NCBI GenBank assembly: GCA_002334915.1
Contig: DDCQ01000018.1
Location: 1 to 38,342, forward strand
Length of the DNA: 38,342 nt
Source of the DNA: Porticoccaceae bacterium UBA2002
GTDB taxonomy: Bacteria; Pseudomonadota; Gammaproteobacteria; Pseudomonadales; Porticoccaceae
Reading direction: 5' to 3'
Positions within the stretch are counted from its first letter, which is position 1. Each line of letters opens with the position of its first letter. Below, one piece after another: positions 1 through 10,905 of the stretch. Under the pieces are notes generated by a model. That model saw nothing but the letters and a program-made list of their open reading frames with translations. It had not been told where the DNA came from and searched no databases. The translations under genes were made by a program, and so were the position numbers.

Positions 1-326
1 GTAAGCGTGCCCTTGCCCACGGTTGGGTAGTCTAGTTGGCTTACTTGGTAGCCTTTGGGCAGGTCTGGATAAAAGTAGTTCTTCCGCTCGAAGGCTGACT
101 CGCGGGCAATCTCTGCGTCGATGGCGAGGCCAAACATGATCGCATAATTGACCGCTTGCTTGTTGAGCACGGGCAGAGTGCCGGGCATGGCCAGATCAAT
201 GGCGCAGGCTTGGGTGTTGGGTTCTGCTCCAAAAGCGGTGCTGGCGCCAGAGAATATTTTAGTTTTGGTGGCTAGCTGCACATGCACTTCTAGACCGATA
301 ACAGTTTCCCATCCGCGATGACTCAT
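1..326 (-). CDS. gatB: Aspartyl/glutamyl-tRNA amidotransferase subunit B, N-terminal part (cut by window edge)
   Basis: GatB binds the misacylated Glu-tRNA(Gln) or Asp-tRNA(Asn) and, with GatA and GatC, converts it to the correct aminoacyl-tRNA in the cytoplasm. Translating the minus strand from the ATG at 326 gives an N-terminus reading [18 protein letters not shown], followed by TKIFSGAS and, further on, [19 protein letters not shown]. These are the signature start and the phosphorylation/Mg-site region of GatB. About 108 codons are present, and the reading frame is still open at position 1. The start ATG overlaps the gatA stop by 4 bases (ATGA), so translation is probably coupled. Identity is clear; only completeness is unknown. 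Confidence 0.96.
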   Translation of the reverse strand, partial: MSHRGWETVIGLEVHVQLATKTKIFSGASTAFGAEPNTQACAIDLAMPGTLPVLNKQAVNYAIMFGLAIDAEIARESAFERKNYFYPDLPKGYQVSQLDYPTVGKGTL

Positions 327-1792
327 TGCGCTGCTCCCTGCTGAATTGATGCTGGCGCGAGGTTGTGCCAGTCGGTTGCCTGCTGGAATTGGTGGGCGAC
401 GTTTAACATCAGCGCTTCGTCAAAGTAGTTGCCGATGATTTGCAAGCCGACAGGCTTGTCTTCGACCATGCCGCAGGGAATCGACATGCCAGGCAGTCCA
501 GCCAAGTTGGTCGCGATGGTGTAAATATCTTCGAGGTACATGGCTACTGGATCGTCGCCTTTTGAGCCAAATTTGAAGGCTGGTGACGGACAGGTGGGGC
601 CCATAATCACATCTACTTGGGCGAAGGCGCGAGTGAAATCCTGCTGGATCAGCTGGCGCACCTGTTGAGCTTTGCCGTAGTAGGCGTCGTAATAGCCCGC
701 AGAAAGACAGTAGGTGCCGATGAGAATGCGACGCTGTACTTCTTCCCCAAAGCCTTCGCCACGGGTGCGGCAGTACATATCTTGCAGATCTTTCGGCTCG
801 TCACAGCGATAGCCGTAGCGCACACCGTCAAAACGACTAAGGTTGGCGGAGGCCTCTGCGGGTGCAATAACATAGTACGCGGGGACGGAAAGGGCCGAGT
901 TGGGCAGACTAATATCCACCAGTTCGGCACCTTGTGCGACGAGGTCGGCCAGGGCTTGACGCACGGCGGCTTCTGTTCCGGGGTGTAAACCTTCCGAGAA
1001 ATACTCTTTGGGGACGCCGATTTTTAAGCCTTTTATGGGACGGTTTAATGTGCTGCTGTAGTCAGGTACTGGCTGATCGACGGAGGTTGAGTCTTTCTCG
1101 TCATAGCTGGCCATGCAGCTAAGCATAATTGCGCAGTCTTCTGCGGTGCGCGCCATGGGGCCGCCTTGGTCGAGACTTGAGGCAAAGGCAATCATGCCCC
1201 AGCGCGATACCCGACCATAGGTTGGTTTAATACCGCTAACGCCACACAGTGCTGCGGGCTGGCGAATAGAGCCGCCGGTATCTGTGGCAGTGGCGCCAGG
1301 TGCCAGTCGCGCTGCAACTGCAGCTGCGGAACCACCGGAGGAGCCACCGGGCACATGCTCGGTATTCCAGGGGTTCTTCACCGGGCCGTAGAAGCTGGTT
1401 TCGTTGGAAGAGCCCATGGCGAACTCGTCCATATTGGTCTTGCCCAGCACAACGGCGCCAGCCTGTTCGAAATTCTCCACCACTGTGGCATTGTAGGGCG
1501 GGATGAAGTTATCCAGCATCTTGGAGCCACAGCTGGTGCGCACTCCGTTGGTGCAAAAGATATCCTTGTGGAGAATGGGAACGCCACAGAGAGCCGGAGC
1601 ATTGCCTGCGGCCAGTCTTTTATCTGCTTCTGCTGCTGCTTTTAAAGCCTGATCTGCAGTCACTGTGATTACAGCGTTGTAATCTGGATTTAATGAGGCG
1701 ATCCGGTCTAAAAAGTGCTGAGTCAGTTCAACACTGGAAAAAGCTTTGCTCTGCAGCCCTTTAACAAGCTCGGCAACGGTTAGGTTATACAT
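323..1792 (-). CDS. gatA: Aspartyl/glutamyl-tRNA amidotransferase subunit A (glutaminase)
   Basis: GatA releases ammonia from glutamine for the GatCAB transamidation of Glu-tRNA(Gln)/Asp-tRNA(Asn). The protein has 489 residues, normal for the family. The amidase-signature triad is visible: Lys76 in LHKDIF, cis-Ser151 in [10 protein letters not shown] and nucleophile Ser175 in [10 protein letters not shown]. The spacing of these three residues equals that of characterised GatA proteins. It lies between gatC (8 bases upstream) and gatB (4-base overlap), forming the gatCAB operon. Presence of this operon suggests that the organism lacks GlnRS or AsnRS, or uses an indirect route for one of them. 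That is an inference that needs the rest of the genome. Confidence 0.98.
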   Translation of the reverse strand: MYNLTVAELVKGLQSKAFSSVELTQHFLDRIASLNPDYNAVITVTADQALKAAAEADKRLAAGNAPALCGVPILHKDIFCTNGVRTSCGSKMLDNFIPPYNATVVENFEQAGAVVLGKTNMDEFAMGSSNETSFYGPVKNPWNTEHVPGGSSGGSAAAVAARLAPGATATDTGGSIRQPAALCGVSGIKPTYGRVSRWGMIAFASSLDQGGPMARTAEDCAIMLSCMASYDEKDSTSVDQPVPDYSSTLNRPIKGLKIGVPKEYFSEGLHPGTEAAVRQALADLVAQGAELVDISLPNSALSVPAYYVIAPAEASANLSRFDGVRYGYRCDEPKDLQDMYCRTRGEGFGEEVQRRILIGTYCLSAGYYDAYYGKAQQVRQLIQQDFTRAFAQVDVIMGPTCPSPAFKFGSKGDDPVAMYLEDIYTIATNLAGLPGMSIPCGMVEDKPVGLQIIGNYFDEALMLNVAHQFQQATDWHNLAPASIQQGAAQ

Positions 1793-1800
1793 TCTGGTCT

Positions 1801-2088
1801 CTACTCGATGACTTTGGGCACTAAAAACAGGCCCTCTTCGGTATCTGGTGCAATAGCCTGCAGTGCTTCACGCTGGTTGATTTCGCTAACCTCATCGTCG
1901 CGCAAGCGCTGAGTCCCCTGCATGGGGTGGGATACAGCCTCTACGCCACTGGTTTCGGCCGCTTGCAGTTGATCTACAAGCCCTAAAACACTGTCCAGAC
2001 GCTCAGTTACCTCGGCGATGGTGCTTTCATCTATAGCAATGCGAGCCAGGGTAGCTAGCTTCTCAATTTCTTGGCGCTCAATATTCAT
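1801..2088 (-). CDS. gatC: Aspartyl/glutamyl-tRNA amidotransferase subunit C
   Basis: GatC is the small belt subunit that wraps around GatA and GatB and stabilises the amidotransferase. The 95-residue product starts [20 protein letters not shown], the typical GatC N-terminal helix, and contains the conserved LD..L..VD segment and the SHP motif (residues about 53-55) followed by a region like LRDDEV. It is the first gene of the gatCAB operon and ends 8 bases before gatA. Its 5' flank is the 308-base divergent spacer shared with mreB, so the operon promoter must lie there or be read from further right on the minus strand. Confidence 0.96.
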   Translation of the reverse strand: MNIERQEIEKLATLARIAIDESTIAEVTERLDSVLGLVDQLQAAETSGVEAVSHPMQGTQRLRDDEVSEINQREALQAIAPDTEEGLFLVPKVIE

Positions 2089-3434
<1,346 letters not shown>

Positions 3435-3475
3435 CAGGGTTTGGTGCCGGTTATTACCCATTAGCTAGTCTTTTT

Positions 3476-3490
3476 AGGAGCGGACTTATT
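3476..3490 (+). promoter_or_regulatory. Shine-Dalgarno and near-cognate ATT start of mreC
   Basis: A strong Shine-Dalgarno AGGAG (3476-3480) is followed after 7 bases by ATT (3488-3490). The frame is open upstream with no ATG, GTG or TTG between the mreB stop and the TTG at 3521, and that TTG has no good ribosome binding site. The residues that would be lost with the TTG (NSVFSKSVSP) look like the family N-terminus (compare xxPLFSKGPS in other gammaproteobacteria, recalled not searched). ATT is therefore the likeliest start codon. Confidence 0.6.
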
Positions 3491-4336
3491 AACAGCGTAT
3501 TTTCAAAGTCTGTCTCACCATTGCGAAAAATTCTGATCGTTGGGCTGCTAGCGTTCGGCCTGATGACCCTGGATGCCTACACCACCTGGCTGTCGCCTAT
3601 CCACAATGTTGTGGATAATCTGGTACGTCCATTCCACTGGCTCTCCAATATTCCCAGCCGTGTACAGGAATGGGGTGAAATTAATACCGAGCCGCGCGCT
3701 GATATCCAGAAAGAAAATGCCCGCTTAACCCAGGAGAGTCTGATTCATCGTGGCCAGTTGCAGCGTATGTCTGAATTGGCAGCCGAGAACCTTCGCCTGC
3801 GCCAACTGCTCAATGCTACTGAACTGCTGATGGACAGTGTGCTGGTGACTGAGGTTATCGGCGTTTCCCCCAATCCCCAGAGCCATACGGTGACCATTGA
3901 CCGCGGTCGCGATGACGGCGTCTATGCGGGTCAGCCTATTCTCGATGCAGAGGGGCTTATGGGGCAAATTATCTCTGTTTACGACAGTCACAGCGTGGCT
4001 TTGCTGATTACCGATAGTAGCCATGCTCTGCCTGTGCAGGTGCTGCGCAATGGTGTGCGTTCGATTGCCGAGGGTACGTCTGACTACAATGTTATGAGGT
4101 TGCGATTTGTGTCTCCAACCTCGGATATTCGTGAGGGTGACCAGCTGGTGAGCTCTGGTCTAGGCGGTCGTTTCCCGGTGGGCTATCCGGTGGGTACGGT
4201 GACCAGCATTACTCAAAAGCCAGGTAAGATTTTTGTCGATGTCGAGGTGGATCCCTCCGCCGAACTCGACCGCAGTCGCCACCTGCTATTGGTATTTAAG
4301 GTAGGTGGCCGAGATGCAGATGGGGCCCTGCGTTGA
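3488..4336 (+). CDS. mreC: Rod-shape-determining protein MreC
   Basis: MreC is a bitopic inner-membrane protein whose periplasmic domain links MreB/MreD/RodZ with PBP2. Starting at ATT 3488 the product has 282 residues: a short cytoplasmic head with SKSVSPLRK, one membrane segment (ILIVGLLAFGLMTLDAYT), a coiled coil (about residues 65-105, rich in QLQRMSELAAENLRLRQLL-type heptads), then the beta-domain with VIGVSPNPQSHTVTIDRG and the GDQLVSSGLGGRFPVGYPVG signature. A start at the TTG at 3521 would remove 11 residues. The stop overlaps mreD by 3 bases within TTGA. Function is certain from sequence and position; the start codon is inferred. Confidence 0.95.
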   Translation: MNSVFSKSVSPLRKILIVGLLAFGLMTLDAYTTWLSPIHNVVDNLVRPFHWLSNIPSRVQEWGEINTEPRADIQKENARLTQESLIHRGQLQRMSELAAENLRLRQLLNATELLMDSVLVTEVIGVSPNPQSHTVTIDRGRDDGVYAGQPILDAEGLMGQIISVYDSHSVALLITDSSHALPVQVLRNGVRSIAEGTSDYNVMRLRFVSPTSDIREGDQLVSSGLGGRFPVGYPVGTVTSITQKPGKIFVDVEVDPSAELDRSRHLLLVFKVGGRDADGALR

Positions 4337-4809
4337 AACCCGTCAATTACAGTATTCCAGTCATTTTCTCACTGATGATTGCGGTATTTTTGCAGCTTGT
4401 GCCCTCCACAGGTGGCTGGCTTCTCTGGAAACCCAACTTTCTACTGCTAATGGTTATTGCCTGGATTCTGTATATACCCAATCAATACGGAATTGGCTTT
4501 GCCGCTCTGGTGGGACTTTTTGCGGACGCGCTGTTTCGCACGCCTTTGGGTCATTATGTGCTGGTATTTGCCCTCTGTGGCGCTGTGGCCTATCTACTGA
4601 GCCGCTGGCTGACCTATTTCTCGATGTTTCATCGGGCATTTTTAGTGTTTGTGCTGGTGATATTGGGTGAACTGGTGGGGGCGGCATTATTTTCCATCTG
4701 GGATATCCCCAAAAACCTCAGTCATCTGCATATTCTTGGGCTTACCTCAGCGATAGCCTGGGTGCTGGTTGACAGGTTTGTTGCCAGGATTCATCTGCAT
4801 CATCGTTAA
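4333..4809 (+). CDS. mreD: Rod-shape-determining membrane protein MreD
   Basis: MreD is the integral-membrane partner of MreC in the elongasome. The 158-residue product is almost wholly hydrophobic, with about five predicted membrane segments, and carries family-typical stretches such as KPNFLLLMVIAW near residue 35 and FAALVGLFADALFRTPLGHY around residues 57-76. Translation appears to start at TTG (4333-4335), whose last bases form the mreC stop TGA, so it should be translationally coupled to mreC. The maf gene starts 31 bases after its stop. Sequence identity to MreD is low across bacteria, but topology, motif and position make the call safe. Confidence 0.95.
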   Translation: MKPVNYSIPVIFSLMIAVFLQLVPSTGGWLLWKPNFLLLMVIAWILYIPNQYGIGFAALVGLFADALFRTPLGHYVLVFALCGAVAYLLSRWLTYFSMFHRAFLVFVLVILGELVGAALFSIWDIPKNLSHLHILGLTSAIAWVLVDRFVARIHLHHR

Positions 4810-4840
4810 TTTTAACGACCTGTCACTGCGAGGAAGCCCC

Positions 4841-5434
4841 TTGTTAGATCCAGATATGCTGTTAGCCTCTGCCTCGCCACGTCGCTCTGAGTTGCTCAGG
4901 CAGATCGGTGTGCGTTTTTGCCAGATGTCGGTCGATATCGATGAGAGCCAGGTTCCCGGCGAGTCTGCTGTTGACTATGTCAGCCGGATGGCGATGGAAA
5001 AGGCACAGGCTGGATGGGCTCGGCAAGCAGGTGCGCTGCCTGCCCTGGGCGCGGATACCACGGTGGTTTGTGATCAGTATATCTTTGGTAAGCCGGCAGA
5101 TAAGCAGGATGCGCTGAATATGCTCTCCCGGCTCTCAGGAGCTACTCATCAGGTGCTCTCTGCAGTGGCTATTTGTCTAGGGGATGAATTAGCGTTGAGG
5201 CTGTCAAAAACCTCGGCGCGCTTTAGGCCAATTTCCCCCGAAGAATGTCTTGGCTACTGGGAAACGGGAGAGCCTCAAGATAAGGCGGGGGCCTATGGGA
5301 TTCAAGGAATGGGCGCTGTCTTTGTTGCCCACATAGAAGGCAGTTATAGTGGTGTGGTGGGGCTGCCCCTGACGCAAACGGCAGAGCTACTAGGCTTATT
5401 TAATATACCGGTTTGGCGGCCTTTAGCGCATTAG
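4841..5434 (+). CDS. maf: Maf-type nucleoside triphosphate pyrophosphatase (YhdE subgroup by position)
   Basis: Maf proteins hydrolyse dTTP/UTP or modified NTPs to the monophosphate and are house-cleaning enzymes. The protein shows LLASASPRRSELL at the N-terminus, the catalytic GADTTV motif near residue 70, GKP, and the C-terminal KAGAYGIQG near residue 157. The start is set at TTG 4841 because AGGA lies 6 bases upstream (4831-4834); this gives 197 residues. ATG 4856 is an in-frame alternative that would begin MLLASAS. Frames reaching upstream to 4769 overlap mreD and lack support. The mreBCD-maf-rng order is the same as in Escherichia coli, where the gene is yhdE, a dTTP/UTP pyrophosphatase. 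Confidence 0.95.
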   Translation: MLDPDMLLASASPRRSELLRQIGVRFCQMSVDIDESQVPGESAVDYVSRMAMEKAQAGWARQAGALPALGADTTVVCDQYIFGKPADKQDALNMLSRLSGATHQVLSAVAICLGDELALRLSKTSARFRPISPEECLGYWETGEPQDKAGAYGIQGMGAVFVAHIEGSYSGVVGLPLTQTAELLGLFNIPVWRPLAH

Positions 5435-5442
5435 ATGCGGTT

Positions 5443-5448
5443 TATAAT
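5443..5448 (+). promoter_or_regulatory. Possible -10 element for rng within the maf-rng gap
   Basis: A perfect TATAAT lies 9-14 bases after the maf stop and about 40 bases before the rng ATG, in an AT-rich gap. The region 16-17 bases upstream offers only a poor -35 box. It could give rng some expression separate from the mre genes. Weak evidence. Confidence 0.3.
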
Positions 5449-5487
5449 AACAATAGTTTTGATATTTAAATTTTTGTGGGAAACAGT

Positions 5488-6963
5488 ATGAGTCGAGAAA
5501 TTCTTATCAATATTACGCCGATGGAAACTCGCGTAGCCTTGGTAGAGAATGGCGTGCCCCAAGAAATTTCAATAGAGCGCAACCAGAAGCGCGGTCTGGT
5601 GGGTAATATCTATAAAGGCAAGGTAGTTCGAGTGCTCCCTGGTATGCAGGCTGCTTTTGTTGATTTAGGCGCAGAGCGAACGGGGTTTCTCCATGTCGAT
5701 GATCTGTATATTGATAAAAGTGACAGTGGCGGTGATAGGGATACAGGTACCCCAGATATTAAAACTCTGCTCCATGAGGGGCAAAAAATACTGGTCCAGG
5801 TCATCAAAGATCCTATCAATACCAAAGGTGCGCGCCTTACTGCCCAGCTGTCAGTTGCGGCGCGGTACCTGGTATATATGGATAAGAGTAGTCACACCGG
5901 AATCTCCCAGCGGATTGAGGATGAGGCAGAGCGAGAGCGGCTGAAAGAGATTATTGCCTCGGCTGTGGCCGAGGATCAGCAGGGCCCAGGCGGCTACATT
6001 GTGCGCACCGCGGCAGAAGGTATCAGTGGCAATGAACTGGCATCTGATATCCGTTTTTTACAGCGCCTTTGGCAGCATATTGAGCAGGCCAAAACTAAGG
6101 CAGCCACGCCTAGCTGTCTCTATGAGGAACTACCTCTCTACAAGCGTGTACTCAGAGATATGGCCTCTGAGGACGTTGGAAAAATACTGGTCGACTCAAG
6201 GGAAGTGCTCGCTGAGTTGGTCAGCTTTGGCAATAAATTTAGTCCGGAAATTGCCAGTCTGGTTGAGCATTATCCGGGCGAGCGTCCACTGTTTTATCTG
6301 CACGGTATTGAGGATGAAATTGGCAAGGCATTGCAGCGCGATGTGCCGCTCAAATCCGGTGGTCATCTGGTGATTGATCAGACTGAAGCCATGACCACAA
6401 TAGATGTAAATACCGGCGCATTTGTGGGTCATCGCAATCTTGAAGAGACCATTTATAAAACCAATCTTGAAGCCGCTGCAGCTGCGGCTCGGCAAATACG
6501 CATGCGCAATCTGGGCGGCATTATTATTGTCGATTTTATCGATATGCAAAATGCAGAGCATCGCCGTCAGGTACTGCGCACGTTTGAAAAAGCGCTGAGC
6601 CGCGATCGCGCCAAGAACAAGATTTCCGGTGTCACTGAGCTGGGTTTGGTACAGGTTACTCGCAAGCGCACCAGTGATAGTCTGGAGCATTTGCTCTGCC
6701 AGAGCTGCCCAACCTGTGAGGGTCGTGGTTCGATCAAGTCGGCGGAGACAGTGAGTTATGAAGTGCTGCGTGAGATTCTGCGGGTAGCCAGAGCCTATGA
6801 GTGCGATCAGCTTCGCGTACTGGCCTCCACGGCGGTTATAGAGCGCTTGCTGGACGAGGATTCCGCTCAGGTTGCCGATCTTGAAGAGTTTATAGATCGC
6901 ACTATCCAGTTTCGTTCTGAGGCACTCTTTGCTCGCGAACAGTTTGATATTATTCCGGTTTGA
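5488..6963 (+). CDS. rng: Ribonuclease G
   Basis: RNase G is a 5'-end-sensing endoribonuclease that matures 16S rRNA 5' ends and degrades some mRNAs. The 491-residue product aligns over its length with the RNase E/G catalytic domain: an S1 domain (about residues 35-125), the 5'-sensor/RNase H region, catalytic Asp306 (TTIDVNTGAF) and Asp349 (IIVDFIDM), and the Zn-link CPTC with Cys407 and Cys410. It lacks the long RNase E C-terminal tail, so RNase G rather than RNase E. ATG 5488 is chosen over GTG 5476 because GGGA lies 6 bases before it and MSREILINITP matches the family start. Confidence 0.97.
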   Translation: MSREILINITPMETRVALVENGVPQEISIERNQKRGLVGNIYKGKVVRVLPGMQAAFVDLGAERTGFLHVDDLYIDKSDSGGDRDTGTPDIKTLLHEGQKILVQVIKDPINTKGARLTAQLSVAARYLVYMDKSSHTGISQRIEDEAERERLKEIIASAVAEDQQGPGGYIVRTAAEGISGNELASDIRFLQRLWQHIEQAKTKAATPSCLYEELPLYKRVLRDMASEDVGKILVDSREVLAELVSFGNKFSPEIASLVEHYPGERPLFYLHGIEDEIGKALQRDVPLKSGGHLVIDQTEAMTTIDVNTGAFVGHRNLEETIYKTNLEAAAAAARQIRMRNLGGIIIVDFIDMQNAEHRRQVLRTFEKALSRDRAKNKISGVTELGLVQVTRKRTSDSLEHLLCQSCPTCEGRGSIKSAETVSYEVLREILRVARAYECDQLRVLASTAVIERLLDEDSAQVADLEEFIDRTIQFRSEALFAREQFDIIPV

Positions 6964-6972
6964 GACTGACTG

Positions 6973-9900
6973 ATGAATACTAAATTAAGCACAGTATTGC
7001 AGCGATTGAGACGGTGGTTATGGCTCACTGGCGCCCTGCTTATTATTGGTACCGTTATTTTTATTGTTATTGGCCGTCAGTCCATTACCAGTATTGATCA
7101 GCTGCGGCCCAGCCTGCAGCAGGCTATTGCCGACAGCATAGGTATGCAGGTTAATCTTGGCGAACTCAGTGGTGAATGGCCTCGCCTGAAACCTATTATT
7201 GAGGTTGAGAGGATTGAGCTGGTTGCTGCAGACAGCTCCAGCGCTATGGTACTGGATAGCGGTCGCGCCAACCTGGACGTGTTTTCCACCATAAAATACC
7301 GAACGCCAATCTGGCGTGAACTCAGTGTTGAGCGGTTGGCTCTGACTCTGGTTGAGGATCAGCGCGGTCGCTGGAGTCTCAAAGGTCTCTCCAGTGACAC
7401 AGAGACTGATTTGCATATTATTACCGACCCCATTTTTTATAGCCGCCTTATCCTGCTCGAACAGGTAACGGTAGATCTGCAATTCATTTCTGGAAAAGTC
7501 ATACAGATTCATGGTGACGATGTGCAACTGGAAAACGATACAGATTTTCATCGTGCAGAACTGTCCCTGCGCCTGTCTGATCAGGAGACGCCAGCCTATG
7601 TTTTGATTGAGGGTCAGGGCGATCCAGGTGACCTGGCATCATTTCATGCAGATGGTTATCTAAAGCTAGACGATTTTAATATCTCCAAGCCGCTGGTGCG
7701 GATTATTAAGCCCCTACTACCTGCTCTATTTGCCAATTTATCCGAGTTTCAGGCTAATGCCAGCGGTGAAGTATGGATCGATTTCCACCCGGGCAGCGCT
7801 CTGGATTTTGAAGGCAGTCTGGCAGTTAGCGAAATCCCTCTGGACTGGCTGGCTGATGTTCCTCCGGTGCGAGATATTCTTACGGATCTGACGGGTTGGT
7901 ACACTCCCGGTTCCGACTGGGGTGCCAGATTGCAGGGCTTTGATTTTAGTTGGTCCGATGCCGAGATTGAGCCCCTCGATCTGGTGTTTAACCAGCGCCT
8001 GGGTTCGCGATGGCAGGACTTTGATCTGTCTTTTAATCACCTTGACCTCACTGTTCTAACCGATTTGCTGGGTCAGTCGCGCATCCCCTCGGAGCAAATT
8101 CTCGCGATTATCGATCAGATGCGGCCCCAGGGTGAACTGGATGCGCTGACACTGGGTCACAACGAACAGGGCTACTTTGCGTCCATGAATCTAGATGCTG
8201 TCGATATGCAGCCCTACAAAGGTATGCCCGGTGTCCGAGGTCTCAGTGGCTATGTCGAAGTTAATCAACAGGGCGGCCTGTTTCACGTAGCTGACAATGA
8301 TGGCTTCGATGTGTTCTTTCCCAAGATATACCGAGATTATCTAACCGTAGATTCGGCCTCCGGCACCACCTATATGGACTGGCAGGCAGAGACCGAAACT
8401 CTGACATTGCGCAGTGAGCCAGTGGTGGCCAGTATGGATATTGGATCCAGCCTGATTATGTATTCGGTAAAACAGCAGCTGCCAGCAAAGGGCAGGCCTC
8501 CAGAGTTTAATTTAGTGGTTGGTGGCCGCGACTTAGATGCTGCCTATGGCAATAAATATTTACCCTATAAGCTACCGAAAAATCTTTCCAACTGGCTGGA
8601 AACAGCGGTGCTGGGCGGCAATGTTAAAGAGTTCGGGCTATTATTTCGCAGTGGGCCGCCCAGAGGAGATCGCACAGCCAGAACAACCCAGATACTCTTT
8701 GATATGGAAGACACAGATATCAACTATCACCCAGACTGGTTGGGGATGCGTGACCTGGATACTCTGGTGTTAGTCGATGATGGGTTTACCGAGAGTATTG
8801 TCACCAGCGGCAAAATTGGCGGTGCCAATATCCTGTCGGCCGCCGGTACCTATGACGCCGAGTTGCCTCTGGAGGAGCGTTTTCTCAGAGTTGATAGCCT
8901 GGTTAGCAGCGATTTGTCGGCTGCCATTGAAATTCTTGCCAAGTCGCCACTAAAGAAAAATATTGGCCCTCTGGGGGACTGGGATTTTGCCGGGCAGACT
9001 GAAATTGATTTGGATTTGAAAATCCCGCTTATCAGTCAGGCGATGAGAGATAAAGGCATCGAGCTACAGGGCGATTACCAGATCAGTACGCTTTTAAAGA
9101 ATTCACAGATTGCGATTCCCAATTCTCCGATATCCGCGCAAAAACTCTCTGGCGCCCTTGAGTTTTCATTGTCAGATGGCCTGCAAGCGGAACAGATATC
9201 GGGCCTGTTGTGGGGGCAGCCATTAAGCACAAAATTTTATAGGGCCAATGGGCAGCAAAAGATTGGTTTTAACACCAGCCTGGCGCCTGAGAGTCTGAAT
9301 CAGTTAGTGGATTTTCCCTGGACAGAGGTGCTCAGCGGCACCATTGCTGTCGATGGGTTAATAAGTCTGCCCAAAGCAGCTGAAAAGAAACCGGTGCGAT
9401 TGCAAATGCTCAGCCAGATGCAAGAGGTGCAAGTGGATTTACCTGCGCCACTGGGCAAGGCCGCTGACCAACCGAGAATAATGGATTTAACATTATTTTT
9501 TGATCCCGAGCTGCGAGGACTGGAAGCCAAGTTTGGTGATAAATTAGCTGGTCAGCTGAGTTTTTCCGAGGGGCGTTTAACCCAGGGGATAGTAAGCTAT
9601 GATCGACCACAGGCCAGTCCAAGGCCCGACCAGCTGTTACTGGCAAGTTATCTACCCACTACTGATCTGGCTGTCTGGCAGCCGGTGATTGAATTGTTCT
9701 CTGGTAATATACAGAAACCCTCAAAGGATAAACCGCGTCTGTGGCAGCCGGTTTTTGATCTGCAGTTTGATCAGCTTGAGCTTGCGACTTTCCAGCTAGA
9801 AAACATTAACTCTGAAATTAGTTTTGACGAGGATGGGACGCGAATTCAATTTACCAGCCATCTAGCAGATGGTCTGGTCAGCTTGCCGATAGATGCGCAG

Positions 9901-10905
9901 TCAGTGCCCAGGGTTGACCTTAGTCGCCTGGCACTGCCCAGTGCGCTATTGCAGGAGAAAATTGGCCAGGAGGAGGTAGATCCCAAAACCTTTTTGGCCG
10001 CTGATATATCCATTGACCAGCTGTCAGTGGGCGATGTGCAATGGGGGTCCCTGGCCTTTGAGCTGCGCCCCGAGATTTCTGGCGCCGCTGTTAACAATAT
10101 CAATGGCAATCTGTTTGGCATTCAACCCGGGTTGTTTACCAATGAGCCAGCCACAGAATTTTTCTGGAGCTTCGATGGCAGCAGTCATGGTAGCCGCCTG
10201 GTGGGCCCTATAGGTATTGGCAATATAGGTGATATGTTTACCGCCTTTGATATTGCCAAGGTGGTGGACAGTAGTTCGGGGAAAATGGTTGTTGATTTGG
10301 CCTGGAACGATAAACCCTGGAATATTTCCCGCGAGAATATTAACGGCGATTTTCAGCTCAATTTAAAAGAAGGCAGTTTCTATAAATCTTCCGGTGGTGC
10401 CGACGCGGCGCTAAAGTTGATTAGCCTGTTTAACTTTGCCAACTGGCTGCGACGCTTGCAGCTGGATTTCTCAGATGTTGTAGGACAGAATCTGGCCTAC
10501 AACAACCTGACAGGAAATATTCATTTTGAAAATGGTGTAGCCCAGTTAGCCGACCCCTTAAAAATGAAAATGCCCTCGGGTCGTATGAGTATAGCGGGCG
10601 ACTTTGATTTGACCCGAGAAACAGTGGATGCCCAGCTGGTGGCGACACTTCCAGTGGCGACCAATCTCCCCTGGGTGGTAGCGCTTTTGGGCGGTCTGCC
10701 TGCGGCCGCTGGTGTCTATGTGACCAGTAAATTGGTGGAGAAGCAGGTGGACAGGCTGTCGAGCATTAGCTACAAGGTTTCAGGCCCCTGGGACGATGTC
10801 GAAGTGGCTGTGGACAGGATTTTTGCCGCTGAACTAAAAAATACTCAGCCAGCAGAGTCCCCTGAGAAAACTTCAACTGAAGCGGAGGGTCAGCCGACTA
10901 AATGA
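6973..10905 (+). CDS. yhdP: YhdP family AsmA-like envelope protein (DUF3971/TIGR02099)
   Basis: YhdP is a very large inner-membrane-anchored protein. With TamB and YdbH it is implicated in carrying phospholipids across the periplasm to the outer membrane, through a hydrophobic groove. The 1310-residue product has one N-terminal membrane segment (about residues 15-37, LWLTGALLIIGTVIFIVIG) and then a long, beta-rich, repeat-like periplasmic region. It ends with the AsmA-type C-terminus (around LTGNIHFENGVAQLADPLKM) and a polar tail. It starts 9 bases after rng ends and overlaps the nitrilase gene by 4 bases (ATGA). The rng-yhdP neighbourhood is the standard gammaproteobacterial one. No frameshift was seen in the 3.9 kb frame. 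Confidence 0.93.
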   Translation: MNTKLSTVLQRLRRWLWLTGALLIIGTVIFIVIGRQSITSIDQLRPSLQQAIADSIGMQVNLGELSGEWPRLKPIIEVERIELVAADSSSAMVLDSGRANLDVFSTIKYRTPIWRELSVERLALTLVEDQRGRWSLKGLSSDTETDLHIITDPIFYSRLILLEQVTVDLQFISGKVIQIHGDDVQLENDTDFHRAELSLRLSDQETPAYVLIEGQGDPGDLASFHADGYLKLDDFNISKPLVRIIKPLLPALFANLSEFQANASGEVWIDFHPGSALDFEGSLAVSEIPLDWLADVPPVRDILTDLTGWYTPGSDWGARLQGFDFSWSDAEIEPLDLVFNQRLGSRWQDFDLSFNHLDLTVLTDLLGQSRIPSEQILAIIDQMRPQGELDALTLGHNEQGYFASMNLDAVDMQPYKGMPGVRGLSGYVEVNQQGGLFHVADNDGFDVFFPKIYRDYLTVDSASGTTYMDWQAETETLTLRSEPVVASMDIGSSLIMYSVKQQLPAKGRPPEFNLVVGGRDLDAAYGNKYLPYKLPKNLSNWLETAVLGGNVKEFGLLFRSGPPRGDRTARTTQILFDMEDTDINYHPDWLGMRDLDTLVLVDDGFTESIVTSGKIGGANILSAAGTYDAELPLEERFLRVDSLVSSDLSAAIEILAKSPLKKNIGPLGDWDFAGQTEIDLDLKIPLISQAMRDKGIELQGDYQISTLLKNSQIAIPNSPISAQKLSGALEFSLSDGLQAEQISGLLWGQPLSTKFYRANGQQKIGFNTSLAPESLNQLVDFPWTEVLSGTIAVDGLISLPKAAEKKPVRLQMLSQMQEVQVDLPAPLGKAADQPRIMDLTLFFDPELRGLEAKFGDKLAGQLSFSEGRLTQGIVSYDRPQASPRPDQLLLASYLPTTDLAVWQPVIELFSGNIQKPSKDKPRLWQPVFDLQFDQLELATFQLENINSEISFDEDGTRIQFTSHLADGLVSLPIDAQSVPRVDLSRLALPSALLQEKIGQEEVDPKTFLAADISIDQLSVGDVQWGSLAFELRPEISGAAVNNINGNLFGIQPGLFTNEPATEFFWSFDGSSHGSRLVGPIGIGNIGDMFTAFDIAKVVDSSSGKMVVDLAWNDKPWNISRENINGDFQLNLKEGSFYKSSGGADAALKLISLFNFANWLRRLQLDFSDVVGQNLAYNNLTGNIHFENGVAQLADPLKMKMPSGRMSIAGDFDLTRETVDAQLVATLPVATNLPWVVALLGGLPAAAGVYVTSKLVEKQVDRLSSISYKVSGPWDDVEVAVDRIFAAELKNTQPAESPEKTSTEAEGQPTK

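Noticed and set aside
3521..4336. mreC starting at TTG 3521
   Set aside because: No ribosome site precedes it, and it would remove a family-like N-terminal segment that follows a strong AGGAG at 3476.
4305..4670. Overlapping frame inside mreD
   Set aside because: It is the alternative frame of mreD with no recognisable protein features; the mreD frame has clear membrane segments and motifs.
4769..4840. Extended N-terminus for maf
   Set aside because: It overlaps mreD, has no Maf similarity, and AGGA places the start at TTG 4841.
6196..6690. 164-codon antisense frame within rng
   Set aside because: It lies entirely opposite a strongly conserved gene and its product resembles no family I know; it is best explained as a by-product of rng codon use.
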